A stretch of DNA of 64,000 nt from the NCBI RefSeq assembly GCF_014705945.2, contig NZ_CP061538.1:1488001-1552000 (forward strand), in the 5' to 3' direction. Shown here in pieces: positions 1 to 7,752 of the stretch; position 1 is the first letter of the stretch; each line of letters opens with the position of its first letter. Below the pieces are notes generated by a model that worked only from the letters and a program-made list of their open reading frames with translations, searched no databases and was not told where the DNA came from. The stretch is from Rothia amarae (lineage in GTDB: Bacteria; Actinomycetota; Actinomycetes; Actinomycetales; Micrococcaceae). Made by a program: the position numbers and the translations under genes.

Positions 1-1346
1 TTCTCAGGGGTGAAGTTATCTGGTTTATCTGCGGAAAGAGTTACTCTCATACTCAGCTCCCCGCCGTCCGTCTGCATATCTTCGATAGAAACGATGTTCA
101 AGGGCATAGATTTCAACGTTCTATGCGTATCCCGGGAGAGTAACTGAGCGTCCTGCTTTTCCAGGTTTGAGCCAGATAGAGCATAGGAGGAAATGAGAGT
201 ACGCTGTCCTTGGGCGAGTACAGAATTTCGTTGCTCCACCAGATGAGTCATGATTTCCTCAGGGTTTTGTTCAGCCATGGGTGATGCTTCCAGCGATGTA
301 GTTGCCATAGAAGTCTGGGGGGAAGTTTCCTGGCTCTCAGCAGTAACCGGTGCTGTAGGAGAGTTGAGGTGTTCGAAAAGTGCATAAGAGCCTGCACCGA
401 TGATAGCCAAAATCAGACATGCGCTGCCGGCACGTCTCAGTTTCTGCTGTATTCCCTGCGCTGGTTGAGAGACCTTACTCCCCAGTACTTTCTGCGATGT
501 TGCCTTTTTCTTGGAGGGTTGGCGACGCGCGGGTAGCTCCCCTCTGACCGAGGGATGGGCGCTAGCAAAAAGGTCAACGGGCTGCGCAGAGAAATGATGC
601 TGAATGATGGCGTTGATTTCTTGAAGGCTTGGCTGCGGCTTATCTTGGTCAATGGCGTGTTCAAGAGTGACGCCGAGCTCTGGTTTGGTGGCGGGAAGCA
701 AGAGTTTAAGCGGCGGACGGTGGAGAACGTCCCCGGGTGCCTCACCTGTCAAACATTCCCACAGGATAGATGCAACAGCTGCGATATCTTTTCGATAGTA
801 TTCTTCGGCAACCGTAGAGTTCTTGCCCCGCAAATCTACATCGGGCGCCAAGACCTTGAGTGTACCGTTAGAGGTGAAAAATATGCGGTGAGCGGTGAAC
901 TCTGTAAAAGCCATTTGTTGCTGATGAAACCACGTCATGGCAGATACAAGCCCCGCAGCTATGGTTGCTACTTCTTCACCGGGAAGTTTACCGCGCTGGG
1001 AGATAGCTTGGGCAAGGGTTCCGCCGTCAACCTGCTCGTACCAGATTTGGTCCCTGGCTCCGGAGCTGGCAAGAGCAAATACCGTGGCAACGTGCTGGTG
1101 CTGGGTGAGTGCGCAGAGGCGATCCGCAGGGCGCAGAAGTGCTTCGGAAGCTGGTCCGTGGGGAATTTCTTCCATACAGTAAGTCCCAGCAGGGATACCT
1201 AAGATGTCCTGTTCTGAAGTAGGTTGATACCTAGCTGACCAGATGGATCGTTCAGTATCGGAGTACATCGAAAATCTCAGGTCAATGAGCTGGTTCGACG
1301 GCGCAGATACGGCTTGATTCTCTGGTGCGGTTTCTTCGTTCTTCAT
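1..1346 (-). CDS. Membrane-anchored protein kinase-like protein (pseudokinase), 3' part beyond window edge
   Basis: The reading frame is open from the ATG at 1346 down to the window edge (448 codons, no stop seen). The first ~250 residues resemble the Hanks-type Ser/Thr kinase fold: an early helix-rich part, then AHRIFFTSNGTLKVLAPDVDL where an active kinase has HRDxKxxN and later DFG. The catalytic Asp, Asn and the DFG Asp-Phe-Gly are not recognisable, and no glycine-rich loop or VAIK lysine is evident, so I infer a pseudokinase. A basic stretch and one hydrophobic segment (about residues 307-325, AGSACLILAIIGAGSYAL) follow, then a Ser/Thr/Pro/Glu-rich, presumably extracytoplasmic region. It is divergent from lipB. 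The partner and function are unknown; an alternative is a highly diverged but active kinase. Confidence 0.7.
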   Translation of the reverse strand, partial: MKNEETAPENQAVSAPSNQLIDLRFSMYSDTERSIWSARYQPTSEQDILGIPAGTYCMEEIPHGPASEALLRPADRLCALTQHQHVATVFALASSGARDQIWYEQVDGGTLAQAISQRGKLPGEEVATIAAGLVSAMTWFHQQQMAFTEFTAHRIFFTSNGTLKVLAPDVDLRGKNSTVAEEYYRKDIAAVASILWECLTGEAPGDVLHRPPLKLLLPATKPELGVTLEHAIDQDKPQPSLQEINAIIQHHFSAQPVDLFASAHPSVRGELPARRQPSKKKATSQKVLGSKVSQPAQGIQQKLRRAGSACLILAIIGAGSYALFEHLNSPTAPVTAESQETSPQTSMATTSLEASPMAEQNPEEIMTHLVEQRNSVLAQGQRTLISSYALSGSNLEKQDAQLLSRDTHRTLKSMPLNIVSIEDMQTDGGELSMRVTLSADKPDNFTPE

Positions 1347-1567
1347 AGGGATACTAATACCGCACCGCGCCAATCCGCGCCCAGAGTTATCCACAGCTTC
1401 AGTATCGGTACTTGTCACCTTCCCTTTGAAGTTGAGAGCGAAACCGTCTTAAAGCGTCACATTGGTTTGTAACGCAGATTCCTTCTGTGGGGTGCGGATT
1501 ATTTGCTCGTTCAATCTCACAGTCCCCGCGGTTTCTCTCCTTTCCTCAATGGCGTTAGGGTAGATAC

Positions 1568-2239
1568 ATGACCGTGAACATTGAACGGGTTGGTTTTGCA
1601 CCCGATTTTGTAGATTATGTTGAAGCGCTAGAACTTCAGCAAAAAGTACATGCGAAGGTGGCTGCCCAGGAACAGCAAAACACCGTTCTCTTGCTAGAAC
1701 ATGAGTCAGTTATTACAGCCGGTAAACGCACCGAAGACCACGAGTACCCGCAGGATTCCTCCACGCGCGTCGTCAAAATTGACCGCGGCGGTAAACTCAC
1801 CTGGCATGGTCCCGGACAACTCGTGGGCTACCCCATCGTGCGCCTGCCCGAGCCAATTGACGTAGTGAAATACGTTCGCATTATTGAAGAAATTTTGATC
1901 AATGTGCTAGCTTCGCTAGATATTCACGCCGAGCGGGTCGAAGGTCGCAGCGGTGTGTGGATGGTCGGTAAAAATGGTGAGCAAGATAAGAAGATTGCCG
2001 CCATCGGAATCAGAGTTGCCAAGAACACCACAATGCACGGATTCTCCATCAACTGCTCTAACGATTTAGACCCGTTCGGGCAGTTCATTCCCTGCGGAAT
2101 TTCTGACGCCGGAGTCACGAGTATTTCCGAGCAGCTCGGCAGGAATTTTGAGCCGGTTGAAATTGTTGAAAGATTAGAGAAAGAACTGATTGCATACGCA
2201 GATCAGTTAGCGGCCCAGTTTGAGCCCCACTCCGCCTAG
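1568..2239 (+). CDS. lipB: Octanoyl-[ACP]:protein N-octanoyltransferase LipB
   Basis: LipB moves the octanoyl group from acyl carrier protein onto the lipoyl domains of 2-oxoacid dehydrogenases and the glycine cleavage H protein, the first step of lipoate assembly in the cytoplasm. The 223-residue length is normal for the family. The signature RGGKLTWHGPGQLVGYP lies near residue 75. The catalytic pair is visible as Lys142 (KIAAIGIRV) and Cys176 (FIPCGI). It stands 93 bp upstream of lipA, which completes the pathway, so the two are probably co-transcribed. An AGGG tract about 7 nt upstream of the ATG serves as a modest ribosome site. Confidence 0.96.
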   Translation: MTVNIERVGFAPDFVDYVEALELQQKVHAKVAAQEQQNTVLLLEHESVITAGKRTEDHEYPQDSSTRVVKIDRGGKLTWHGPGQLVGYPIVRLPEPIDVVKYVRIIEEILINVLASLDIHAERVEGRSGVWMVGKNGEQDKKIAAIGIRVAKNTTMHGFSINCSNDLDPFGQFIPCGISDAGVTSISEQLGRNFEPVEIVERLEKELIAYADQLAAQFEPHSA

Positions 2240-2332
2240 GAAATCTAGCAAGAGTCGGAGTCAACACAACCGCCTGGGGTATATCCACTTGAATTTTTAT
2301 CCCGTGAGGGAAGCACCACAAAGGAGCAGAGA

Positions 2333-3340
2333 ATGAGTGTAACGGCCGAAGGACGTAAGTTGCTTCGCGTTGAAGCGCGCAACGCCGAGGTACCTATCGA
2401 GAAGAAGCCTCACTGGATTAAGACCAAGGCTAAAGTCGGCCCCAACTACAAAGAGATGATTGATCTCTCTACAGGCTCCGGTTTGCATACTGTGTGTGAG
2501 GAAGCGGGTTGCCCGAACATCTACGAGTGCTGGGAAGACCGTGAAGCGACCTACCTCATCGGTGGTTCAGAATGCACCCGTCGCTGTGACTTCTGTGCGA
2601 TTGCTACGGGTAAGCCGGTTGCTCTCGATAAGACTGAGCCGGTCAAGGTTGCCTTGAACGTGAAAAAAATGAACCTGCGCTACACTACAGTCACCGGTGT
2701 TGCACGCGATGATTTGGAGGACGGCGGAGCGTGGCTGTACGCCGAGACAATCCGCCAGATTCACAAGGTCTCCCCCGGTACCGGCGTCGAAATTCTGATT
2801 CCTGACTTCAAGGGTAAAGAATCAGATTTGCAGCAGGTAATTGATGCTAAGCCCGAGGTTTTTGCCCACAACCTAGAAACCGTTCCGCGTATTTTCCGCA
2901 AGATTCGCCCCGCGTTCCGCTATGAGCGCTCGTTGGAAGTTATCCAGCAGGGTAAAGAAAACGGCATGATTACCAAGTCAAACCTCATCTTGGGTATGGG
3001 TGAGACCGACGAAGAAATTTATGAAGCCCTGTGCGATTTGTACGACTACGGGTGCGACACCATTACACTCACCCAGTACCTGCGCCCCGGTCCCCTGTTC
3101 CACCCCATTGATCGATGGGTGAAGCCTCAGGAATTCCTCAACTACGCCAAGATGGCTGAGGATATTGGATTTGCCGGTGTGATGGCGGGACCGATGGTTC
3201 GCTCCTCCTACCGTGCAGGTCGTCTCTGGGCTCGCGCTATGAAACACAATGGTTACCCGATTCCTCCCGAATTGGCACACATCGATGACGACGGCGCAGC
3301 GCTGCAGGAAGCTTCGGCGCTGGTGGCGGCAGGCTACTAA
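2333..3340 (+). CDS. lipA: Lipoyl synthase LipA (radical SAM)
   Basis: LipA inserts two sulfur atoms at C6 and C8 of protein-bound octanoyl groups. The 335-residue protein shows both iron-sulfur cluster motifs: the auxiliary cluster [12 protein letters not shown] (Cx4Cx5C) and the radical SAM motif CTRRCDFC (Cx3Cx2C). The C-terminal RSSY serine that ligates the sacrificial auxiliary cluster is present (MVRSSYRAG). A strong Shine-Dalgarno (AAAGGAG) precedes the ATG. It follows lipB, the enzyme that makes its octanoylated substrate, and precedes the DUF4191 gene in the order found in M. tuberculosis (Rv2217-Rv2218-Rv2219). Confidence 0.97.
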   Translation: MSVTAEGRKLLRVEARNAEVPIEKKPHWIKTKAKVGPNYKEMIDLSTGSGLHTVCEEAGCPNIYECWEDREATYLIGGSECTRRCDFCAIATGKPVALDKTEPVKVALNVKKMNLRYTTVTGVARDDLEDGGAWLYAETIRQIHKVSPGTGVEILIPDFKGKESDLQQVIDAKPEVFAHNLETVPRIFRKIRPAFRYERSLEVIQQGKENGMITKSNLILGMGETDEEIYEALCDLYDYGCDTITLTQYLRPGPLFHPIDRWVKPQEFLNYAKMAEDIGFAGVMAGPMVRSSYRAGRLWARAMKHNGYPIPPELAHIDDDGAALQEASALVAAGY

Positions 3341-3456
3341 GCCGTGAATACGCCACGCATCGTTGAGGCTATTTGCAACGGTCAGCTAGAATGAGACCGA
3401 GAGCGGTGGGTCTGACCCGCCGCATAATTCAAGACCCTTTGGACGAAGGACAGATT

Positions 3457-4182
3457 GTGGCTTCAAGACGCGAAGATGCACGCGCTGAAAAAGAACAGAA
3501 GAAAAAAGATAAAGGTCCGGGCATGTTTGCCCAGATGAAGCAGGTCTTCGCCATGACCCGCAAGTCAGACCCTAACGTTGTTTGGGTTATGTTGGCATGT
3601 GCTCTTGCTGTTCTGTTGCTCTTCATCCTCATCGGTGTATTGACGGGTAACTGGATTACCTGGACTCTCATCGGTATTCCCTTTGCCATTTTGGTTGCTG
3701 TTTTGGTTCTTTCGCGCCGCGCAGAACGAGCTGCTTTCAATCAGATTGATGGTCAGCCCGGTGCCTCTGGTGCCGCTTTGAGCTCATTGCGCCGCGGTTG
3801 GATTGTCGAAGAGCGCCCCGTAGCAATGAACCCCCGCACTCAGGATTTGGTGTTCCGTGCCCTCGGTCGCCCCGGCGTCGTCTTGGTCGCTGAGGGTCAT
3901 TCTCAGCGTGTGGGCGGACTTATCGCCCAGGAGAAGAAGCGTCTCAAGCGTATTGCGCCCAACGTTCCTGTGCATGTGATTAAGTCCGGAAATGGCGAAG
4001 GTCAGACTCCGGTCAAGAACATCACTAAAGAAATGCGCAAACTTCCCAAGACTCTCACCGAGCAGGAAGTTCACGCTATTAATGGTCGACTCTCGTCGCT
4101 GGGTAATAACCTGATGCCCATGCCGAAGGGGATTGACCCCACTCGCATGCGCCCCGACCGTAAGGGTATGCGCGGCCGCTAA
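3457..4182 (+). CDS. DUF4191 family membrane protein (Rv2219-like)
   Basis: This is a 241-residue actinobacterial protein of unknown function. A charged N-terminus (about 40 residues rich in Lys, Glu and Arg) is followed by two adjacent membrane segments (VVWVMLACALAVLLLFILI and a second starting WITWTLIGIPFAILVAVL) and a ~140-residue cytoplasmic domain ending in a basic tail. I chose the GTG at 3457 because GAAGGA sits about 7 nt upstream; an upstream ATG at 3373 gives an Arg-rich extension without a ribosome site. The gene is always found after lipA in this synteny block, which hints at a link with the neighbouring lipoate or glutamine synthetase genes, but no function is established. Confidence 0.85.
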   Translation: MASRREDARAEKEQKKKDKGPGMFAQMKQVFAMTRKSDPNVVWVMLACALAVLLLFILIGVLTGNWITWTLIGIPFAILVAVLVLSRRAERAAFNQIDGQPGASGAALSSLRRGWIVEERPVAMNPRTQDLVFRALGRPGVVLVAEGHSQRVGGLIAQEKKRLKRIAPNVPVHVIKSGNGEGQTPVKNITKEMRKLPKTLTEQEVHAINGRLSSLGNNLMPMPKGIDPTRMRPDRKGMRGR

Positions 4183-4209
4183 GTGATGGTTACTCCGTTT
4201 TTCTCTACA

Positions 4210-4242
4210 AATAGCTCCCTGGTGCGCCGGGGAGCTATTTTT
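4210..4242 (+). terminator. Rho-independent terminator after the DUF4191 gene
   Basis: AATAGCTCCC (4210-4219) pairs perfectly with GGGAGCTATT (4230-4239) around a GC-rich loop, and a short T run follows. It sits 28 bp after the stop codon of the DUF4191 gene and closes the lipB-lipA-DUF4191 unit. Confidence 0.85.
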
Positions 4243-4297
4243 GTGCGCTATTGTCTGAAGGGAGCAGTGCCCTCCCGTTCTTAGTTAGCAGGTAAAC

Positions 4298-4794
4298 ATG
4301 TAGAAAATAGTCCCTTCTCTCTGGTCAGACCACGATGCAGATCACTTGGCAGAGCTCTACGGAAGGGCATTGGGGGCAACTATTACCCAAGAAGTGCGGT
4401 ATCCAGAGAAGCCTATCGGGTATTAGTGGACGACGGCGCCCAGGTACTGATGGAGTTAGGTTCCTACCCTTTTAGCGACTTATATGCCTGGGTCGAAGAC
4501 CGCTGTGAGGTGAGCTGGCAGTTGATGCTTGCGCAGCCAGAGAATGAGCCCCGACCCTTTATTATGCCGGCGCTGATGTTTACGCGAGGTCATCACACTC
4601 AAGAATTTACCCAGATGCTTCTGTGCCTTTTCCCCGGTTCCACTGCAAAAACTCCAATTTTGGTTCCCGGACAAGACCAGCAAGTGATGTTCTCCGAAGC
4701 TCGCATCGCAGGAGACTGGATGATGATTTCAGACGGCGGCGACGTCCACGACTTTACATTCACGATGAAAAAGATTGAAATCGATCAGTTCTAA
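4298..4794 (+). pseudogene. Decayed VOC/PhnB-like glyoxalase-fold gene
   Basis: Two frames together encode a PhnB-like VOC protein. From the ATG at 4298 the frame reads Met-stop-KIVPSLWSDHDADHLAELYG and continues to a stop at 4424. Family members usually start MQKIVPFLW, so TAG at 4301 is best read as a CAG-to-TAG nonsense change. The rest (VDDGAQVLMELG, then a VSWQLM motif, then a second VOC-like half) continues in another frame to 4794, where an open frame can start at GTG 4426. About 45 residues in the middle of the first domain are missing, so an out-of-frame deletion near 4415 is inferred. A shortened 122-residue product from 4426 is possible but would lack half a metal-binding fold. Confidence 0.72.
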
Positions 4795-4803
4795 AAAGAG
4801 CTG

Positions 4804-5253
4804 TTAACGGATACGAACCAGCGCAGTATTGCGAATACGATCGTGAGCACCGCGCTGATCAGCATCCATCAAGAAGACAGGAATTACCAACATAATCAGG
4901 GAAGAGCGGATAAAACCGGTTGCCCACCCCGCTGGGGTGCCGTCCAAACGCTGAACCTGCATGCCCAACAGAAGATGCCCTAAGGTGTGCCCCATAAATC
5001 CTACGCACACGCTCTGATACAGCCATACGAAAATCAGAAGGGTTATGGATTGAGCGACATTGCCCTGAGGCCAGCCGATCAGTGCCAGAATTCCCCAGCA
5101 CAGATACCAGTCGACAATAAAAGCGAGGATACGCCGTCCGAAGCGAGCCAGGGATCCAGGACCTTTTTGCGGTCTGCCCATATACTCGCCGGGATAATTC
5201 TGGGTAGTGGGAGGGCCGTTGAGCCAGCCGCCCACGTCGTTGCGATCAATCAC
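4804..5253 (-). CDS. RDD family membrane protein (Rv2219A-like)
   Basis: This 149-residue membrane protein has the RDD family layout: an N-terminal proline-rich cytoplasmic stretch, an Arg-containing first helix (FGRRILAFIVDWYLCWGILALIG), a second hydrophobic segment (QSITLLIFVWLYQSVCVGF) with the GHTLGHLLLGMQV motif just after it, and a third helix (SSLIMLVIPVFLMD). Its biochemical role is unknown. It is convergent to the decayed VOC gene and divergent from glnA1, a position it also holds in M. tuberculosis and in Arthrobacter relatives. Confidence 0.85.
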   Translation of the reverse strand: MIDRNDVGGWLNGPPTTQNYPGEYMGRPQKGPGSLARFGRRILAFIVDWYLCWGILALIGWPQGNVAQSITLLIFVWLYQSVCVGFMGHTLGHLLLGMQVQRLDGTPAGWATGFIRSSLIMLVIPVFLMDADQRGAHDRIRNTALVRIR

Positions 5254-5348
5254 AACAACAAGACTACCGAATCAGTCCGAGGAGGGGGAAACTACTGCAA
5301 ACCCTCCCTTGAAAACTAGGTTTTGGGTGATTCATCTCTCAATTTACT

Positions 5349-5386
5349 GTTACAAGTACGAAACAAAGATGATACCGAGCCGCAAA
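5349..5386 (+). promoter_or_regulatory. Candidate GlnR-type box upstream of glnA1
   Basis: GTTAC (5349-5353), six bases, then GAAAC (5360-5364) matches the actinobacterial GlnR site gTnAC-n6-GaAAC exactly. A weaker second half follows with the same 11-bp spacing: GATAC (5371-5375), six bases, GCAAA (5382-5386). It lies 92-129 bp before the glnA1 start. GlnR control of glnA is known in Streptomyces and mycobacteria; its action here is inferred. Confidence 0.6.
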
Positions 5387-5477
5387 AAGGGAACAATAGA
5401 CTGTAGAGACAACCTTTGAAGAAAACGCTTCAGAGAAAATCGGGTCGCCTCAAACTCGACTAAGGAGAAAACCGACC

Positions 5478-6908
5478 ATGTTTACAAGCTCACAGGAAGT
5501 TCTGGATTTTATCCGGGATGAAGAAAACGGCATCAAGTTCGTCGACATTCGTTTCTGCGATATGCCCGGCGTCCAGCAGCACTTCAACATGCCCGCAAAG
5601 TCCATTGACGAAGACTTCTTCGTGACCGGACAGATGTTCGATGGCTCCTCCATCCGAGGCTTTCAGGGCATCGCTGAATCGGACATGCAGCTGATTCCTG
5701 ATCCCAAGAGCGCCTACGTCGATCCTTTCCGCGTTGAGAAAACCCTCAACATCACCGGTTCCATCGTGAATCCCCGCACCGGCGATTCCTACCACCGTGA
5801 TCCTCGCGGCGTGGCTGAGCGTGCTGAAGACTACCTGAAGTCCACTGGTATTGCTGATACCGCGTTTTTCGCCTCTGAAGCAGAATTCTTTGTCTTCGAA
5901 GATGTTCGTTACGAAGTCACTCCCCAGTCCACCGGTTTCAAGATTGATTCCGATGAGGCTTACTGGAACACCGCTCGCAAGGAAGAGGGCGGCAACCTGG
6001 GTAACAAAACTCCCATCAAGGGTGGCTACTTCCCCGTTTCTCCTGTAGACAAGCAGGCGGATTTGCGCGATGCCATGAGCGTCGTCATGGACGAGGTTGG
6101 ACTAGAAGTTGAACGTGCCCACCACGAAGTTGGCGCAGCAGGTCAGGCTGAAATTAACTACAAGTTCTCCACTTTGACTCAGGCTGCAGATGATTTGCTG
6201 AAGTTCAAATACGTCATCAAGAATACTGCCGATGCCTATGGCAAGACCGTTACGTTCATGCCCAAGCCTGTGTTCGGCGACAACGGTTCTGGTATGCACT
6301 GCCACCAGTCACTGTGGCAGGACGGCGAGCCCCTCTTCTTCGACGAGCGCGGCTACGCAAACCTCTCCGATACCGCACGCTGGTACATTGGTGGTCTGAT
6401 TGAGCATTCCTCCGCTGTTCTCGCGTTCACCAACCCCACGGTGAACTCTTACAAGCGCCTGGTACCCGGTTACGAAGCACCCATCAACATGGTGTACTCG
6501 CAGGGCAATCGCTCAGCAGGTATCCGCATCCCGATTACCGGCACCAACCCCAAGGCAAAGCGTCTTGAATTCCGCGCGCCGGATCCCTCCTGTAACCCTT
6601 ACCTTGCTTTTGCCGCACAGCTGATGGCTGGTTTGGACGGCATCCGCAACCGTATCGAACCCCCAGCACCCATCGACAAGGATCTCTACGAGCTCCCCGC
6701 CGAGGAAGCTGCAGATATCAAGAAGGCACCGGAGAACCTCGAAGAAGCTTTGGCAGCACTCGAAGAAGATCATGACTTCTTGTTGCAGGGTGATGTCTTC
6801 ACCGAGGACCTCATCGAAGCATGGATTTCTTACAAGCGCCAGGTTGAACTTGAACCCCTCAAGCTCATCCCCCACCCGCTTGAATTCCAGATGTACTTCG
6901 GTGTCTAA
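5478..6908 (+). CDS. glnA: Type I glutamine synthetase GlnA1
   Basis: GlnA1 makes glutamine from glutamate, ammonia and ATP and is the main ammonium-assimilating enzyme. The 476-residue length fits the adenylylated GSI-beta class. Visible motifs are DGSSIRGF near the N-terminus, the ATP-site region with [19 protein letters not shown], and the adenylylation loop DLYELP with Tyr404 as the target residue. A good ribosome site (AAGGAG) precedes the ATG. GlnE, the enzyme that adenylylates this tyrosine, is encoded in the same cluster. A GlnR-type box upstream suggests nitrogen control of transcription in addition to the covalent control. Confidence 0.97.
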   Translation: MFTSSQEVLDFIRDEENGIKFVDIRFCDMPGVQQHFNMPAKSIDEDFFVTGQMFDGSSIRGFQGIAESDMQLIPDPKSAYVDPFRVEKTLNITGSIVNPRTGDSYHRDPRGVAERAEDYLKSTGIADTAFFASEAEFFVFEDVRYEVTPQSTGFKIDSDEAYWNTARKEEGGNLGNKTPIKGGYFPVSPVDKQADLRDAMSVVMDEVGLEVERAHHEVGAAGQAEINYKFSTLTQAADDLLKFKYVIKNTADAYGKTVTFMPKPVFGDNGSGMHCHQSLWQDGEPLFFDERGYANLSDTARWYIGGLIEHSSAVLAFTNPTVNSYKRLVPGYEAPINMVYSQGNRSAGIRIPITGTNPKAKRLEFRAPDPSCNPYLAFAAQLMAGLDGIRNRIEPPAPIDKDLYELPAEEAADIKKAPENLEEALAALEEDHDFLLQGDVFTEDLIEAWISYKRQVELEPLKLIPHPLEFQMYFGV

Positions 6909-6934
6909 TATTTTGATTCTGATGTGACTTTGTG

Positions 6935-6969
6935 AAAGGGAGATTCCACCATCTGTGGAATCTCCCTTT
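6935..6969 (+). terminator. Strong terminator after glnA1
   Basis: A perfect 15-bp stem, AAAGGGAGATTCCAC (6935-6949) with its complement at 6955-6969, has a five-base loop and ends in CTTT. It lies 27 bp past the glnA1 stop and separates glnA1 from budA. Confidence 0.85.
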
Positions 6970-6999
6970 GCTTAGGTCCAGCGAATGATGGAGGAAACC

Positions 7000-7752
7000 A
7001 TGAAAACCCCTAATTTAGCCAGCGCCCATCAGCCTATTCAGCGCAGGAACGAGGTATTCCAAACCGGATTGATGTCCCAGCTATTGGATGGCATTTACGA
7101 CGGCGAGCTCACCATCGACGAGTTGCTCACCCACGGCGATTTTGGCGTGGGTACCTTTGACGGGCTCGACGGCGAGATGATCGTTCTCGACGGGATTTGC
7201 TATCAGATGCGCCATGACGGCACCGTTACCCCAGCCGGACTAAATCAACGCACCCCGTTTGCCGTCGTCACCCATTTTCAACCGGTACTACAGCGAGAAT
7301 TGCCTGAGAATCTTTTGCGCACTTCTGCCGCTGAAATCCTCGATCATTTCACCGGTTCCAAGAATTATATGTATGCACTAAAAATCTGGGGCGAGTTCGA
7401 TTGGGTACGCACCCGCACGGTCATCAAACAGAGTAAGCCCTACCCCAAAATGGTAGATGCCACCGATAACGAAGAGATTGTGCAGTTCGACGACGTCGAG
7501 GGCACCATTGTGGCGTTCCGAACGCCCATTTATGAGCAGGGCATTGGCGTTCCCGGCTGTCACGCACACTTCATTGATTCATCACTCACCCGCGGTGGGC
7601 ACGTGGTCGACTTCAAGCTGAAAAGAGCCCACGTCGAAATCTGCCCAGGCACCGATTTGCGCTTGCAATTGCCGCTTACCGAGGCATTTTCTGAGGCAAA
7701 TCTATCCCCCGATAACCTTTCTGAGCAGATTTCAAAAGCGGAGAAACACTAG
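7000..7752 (+). CDS. budA: Alpha-acetolactate decarboxylase
   Basis: The enzyme converts 2-acetolactate to acetoin, diverting pyruvate to a neutral overflow product and draining excess acetolactate from valine/leucine synthesis. The family hallmarks are GDFGVGTFDGLDGEMIVLDG and the zinc-binding HxH...H set in PGCHAHFIDSSLTRGGHVVDF. I chose the ATG at 7000 because GGAGG lies just upstream; ATGs at 6985 and 6988 lack a comparable site. The result is 250 residues, usual for the family. No acetolactate synthase gene is adjacent. The 3' end overlaps the end of the convergent glnE by 4 bp. Confidence 0.94.
   Translation: MKTPNLASAHQPIQRRNEVFQTGLMSQLLDGIYDGELTIDELLTHGDFGVGTFDGLDGEMIVLDGICYQMRHDGTVTPAGLNQRTPFAVVTHFQPVLQRELPENLLRTSAAEILDHFTGSKNYMYALKIWGEFDWVRTRTVIKQSKPYPKMVDATDNEEIVQFDDVEGTIVAFRTPIYEQGIGVPGCHAHFIDSSLTRGGHVVDFKLKRAHVEICPGTDLRLQLPLTEAFSEANLSPDNLSEQISKAEKH

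Noticed and set aside
555-1202. Plus-strand open frame of 215 codons
   Set aside because: It is a shadow of the minus-strand pseudokinase frame, which has a membrane helix and kinase-like motifs over the same span; the plus frame has no recognisable protein.
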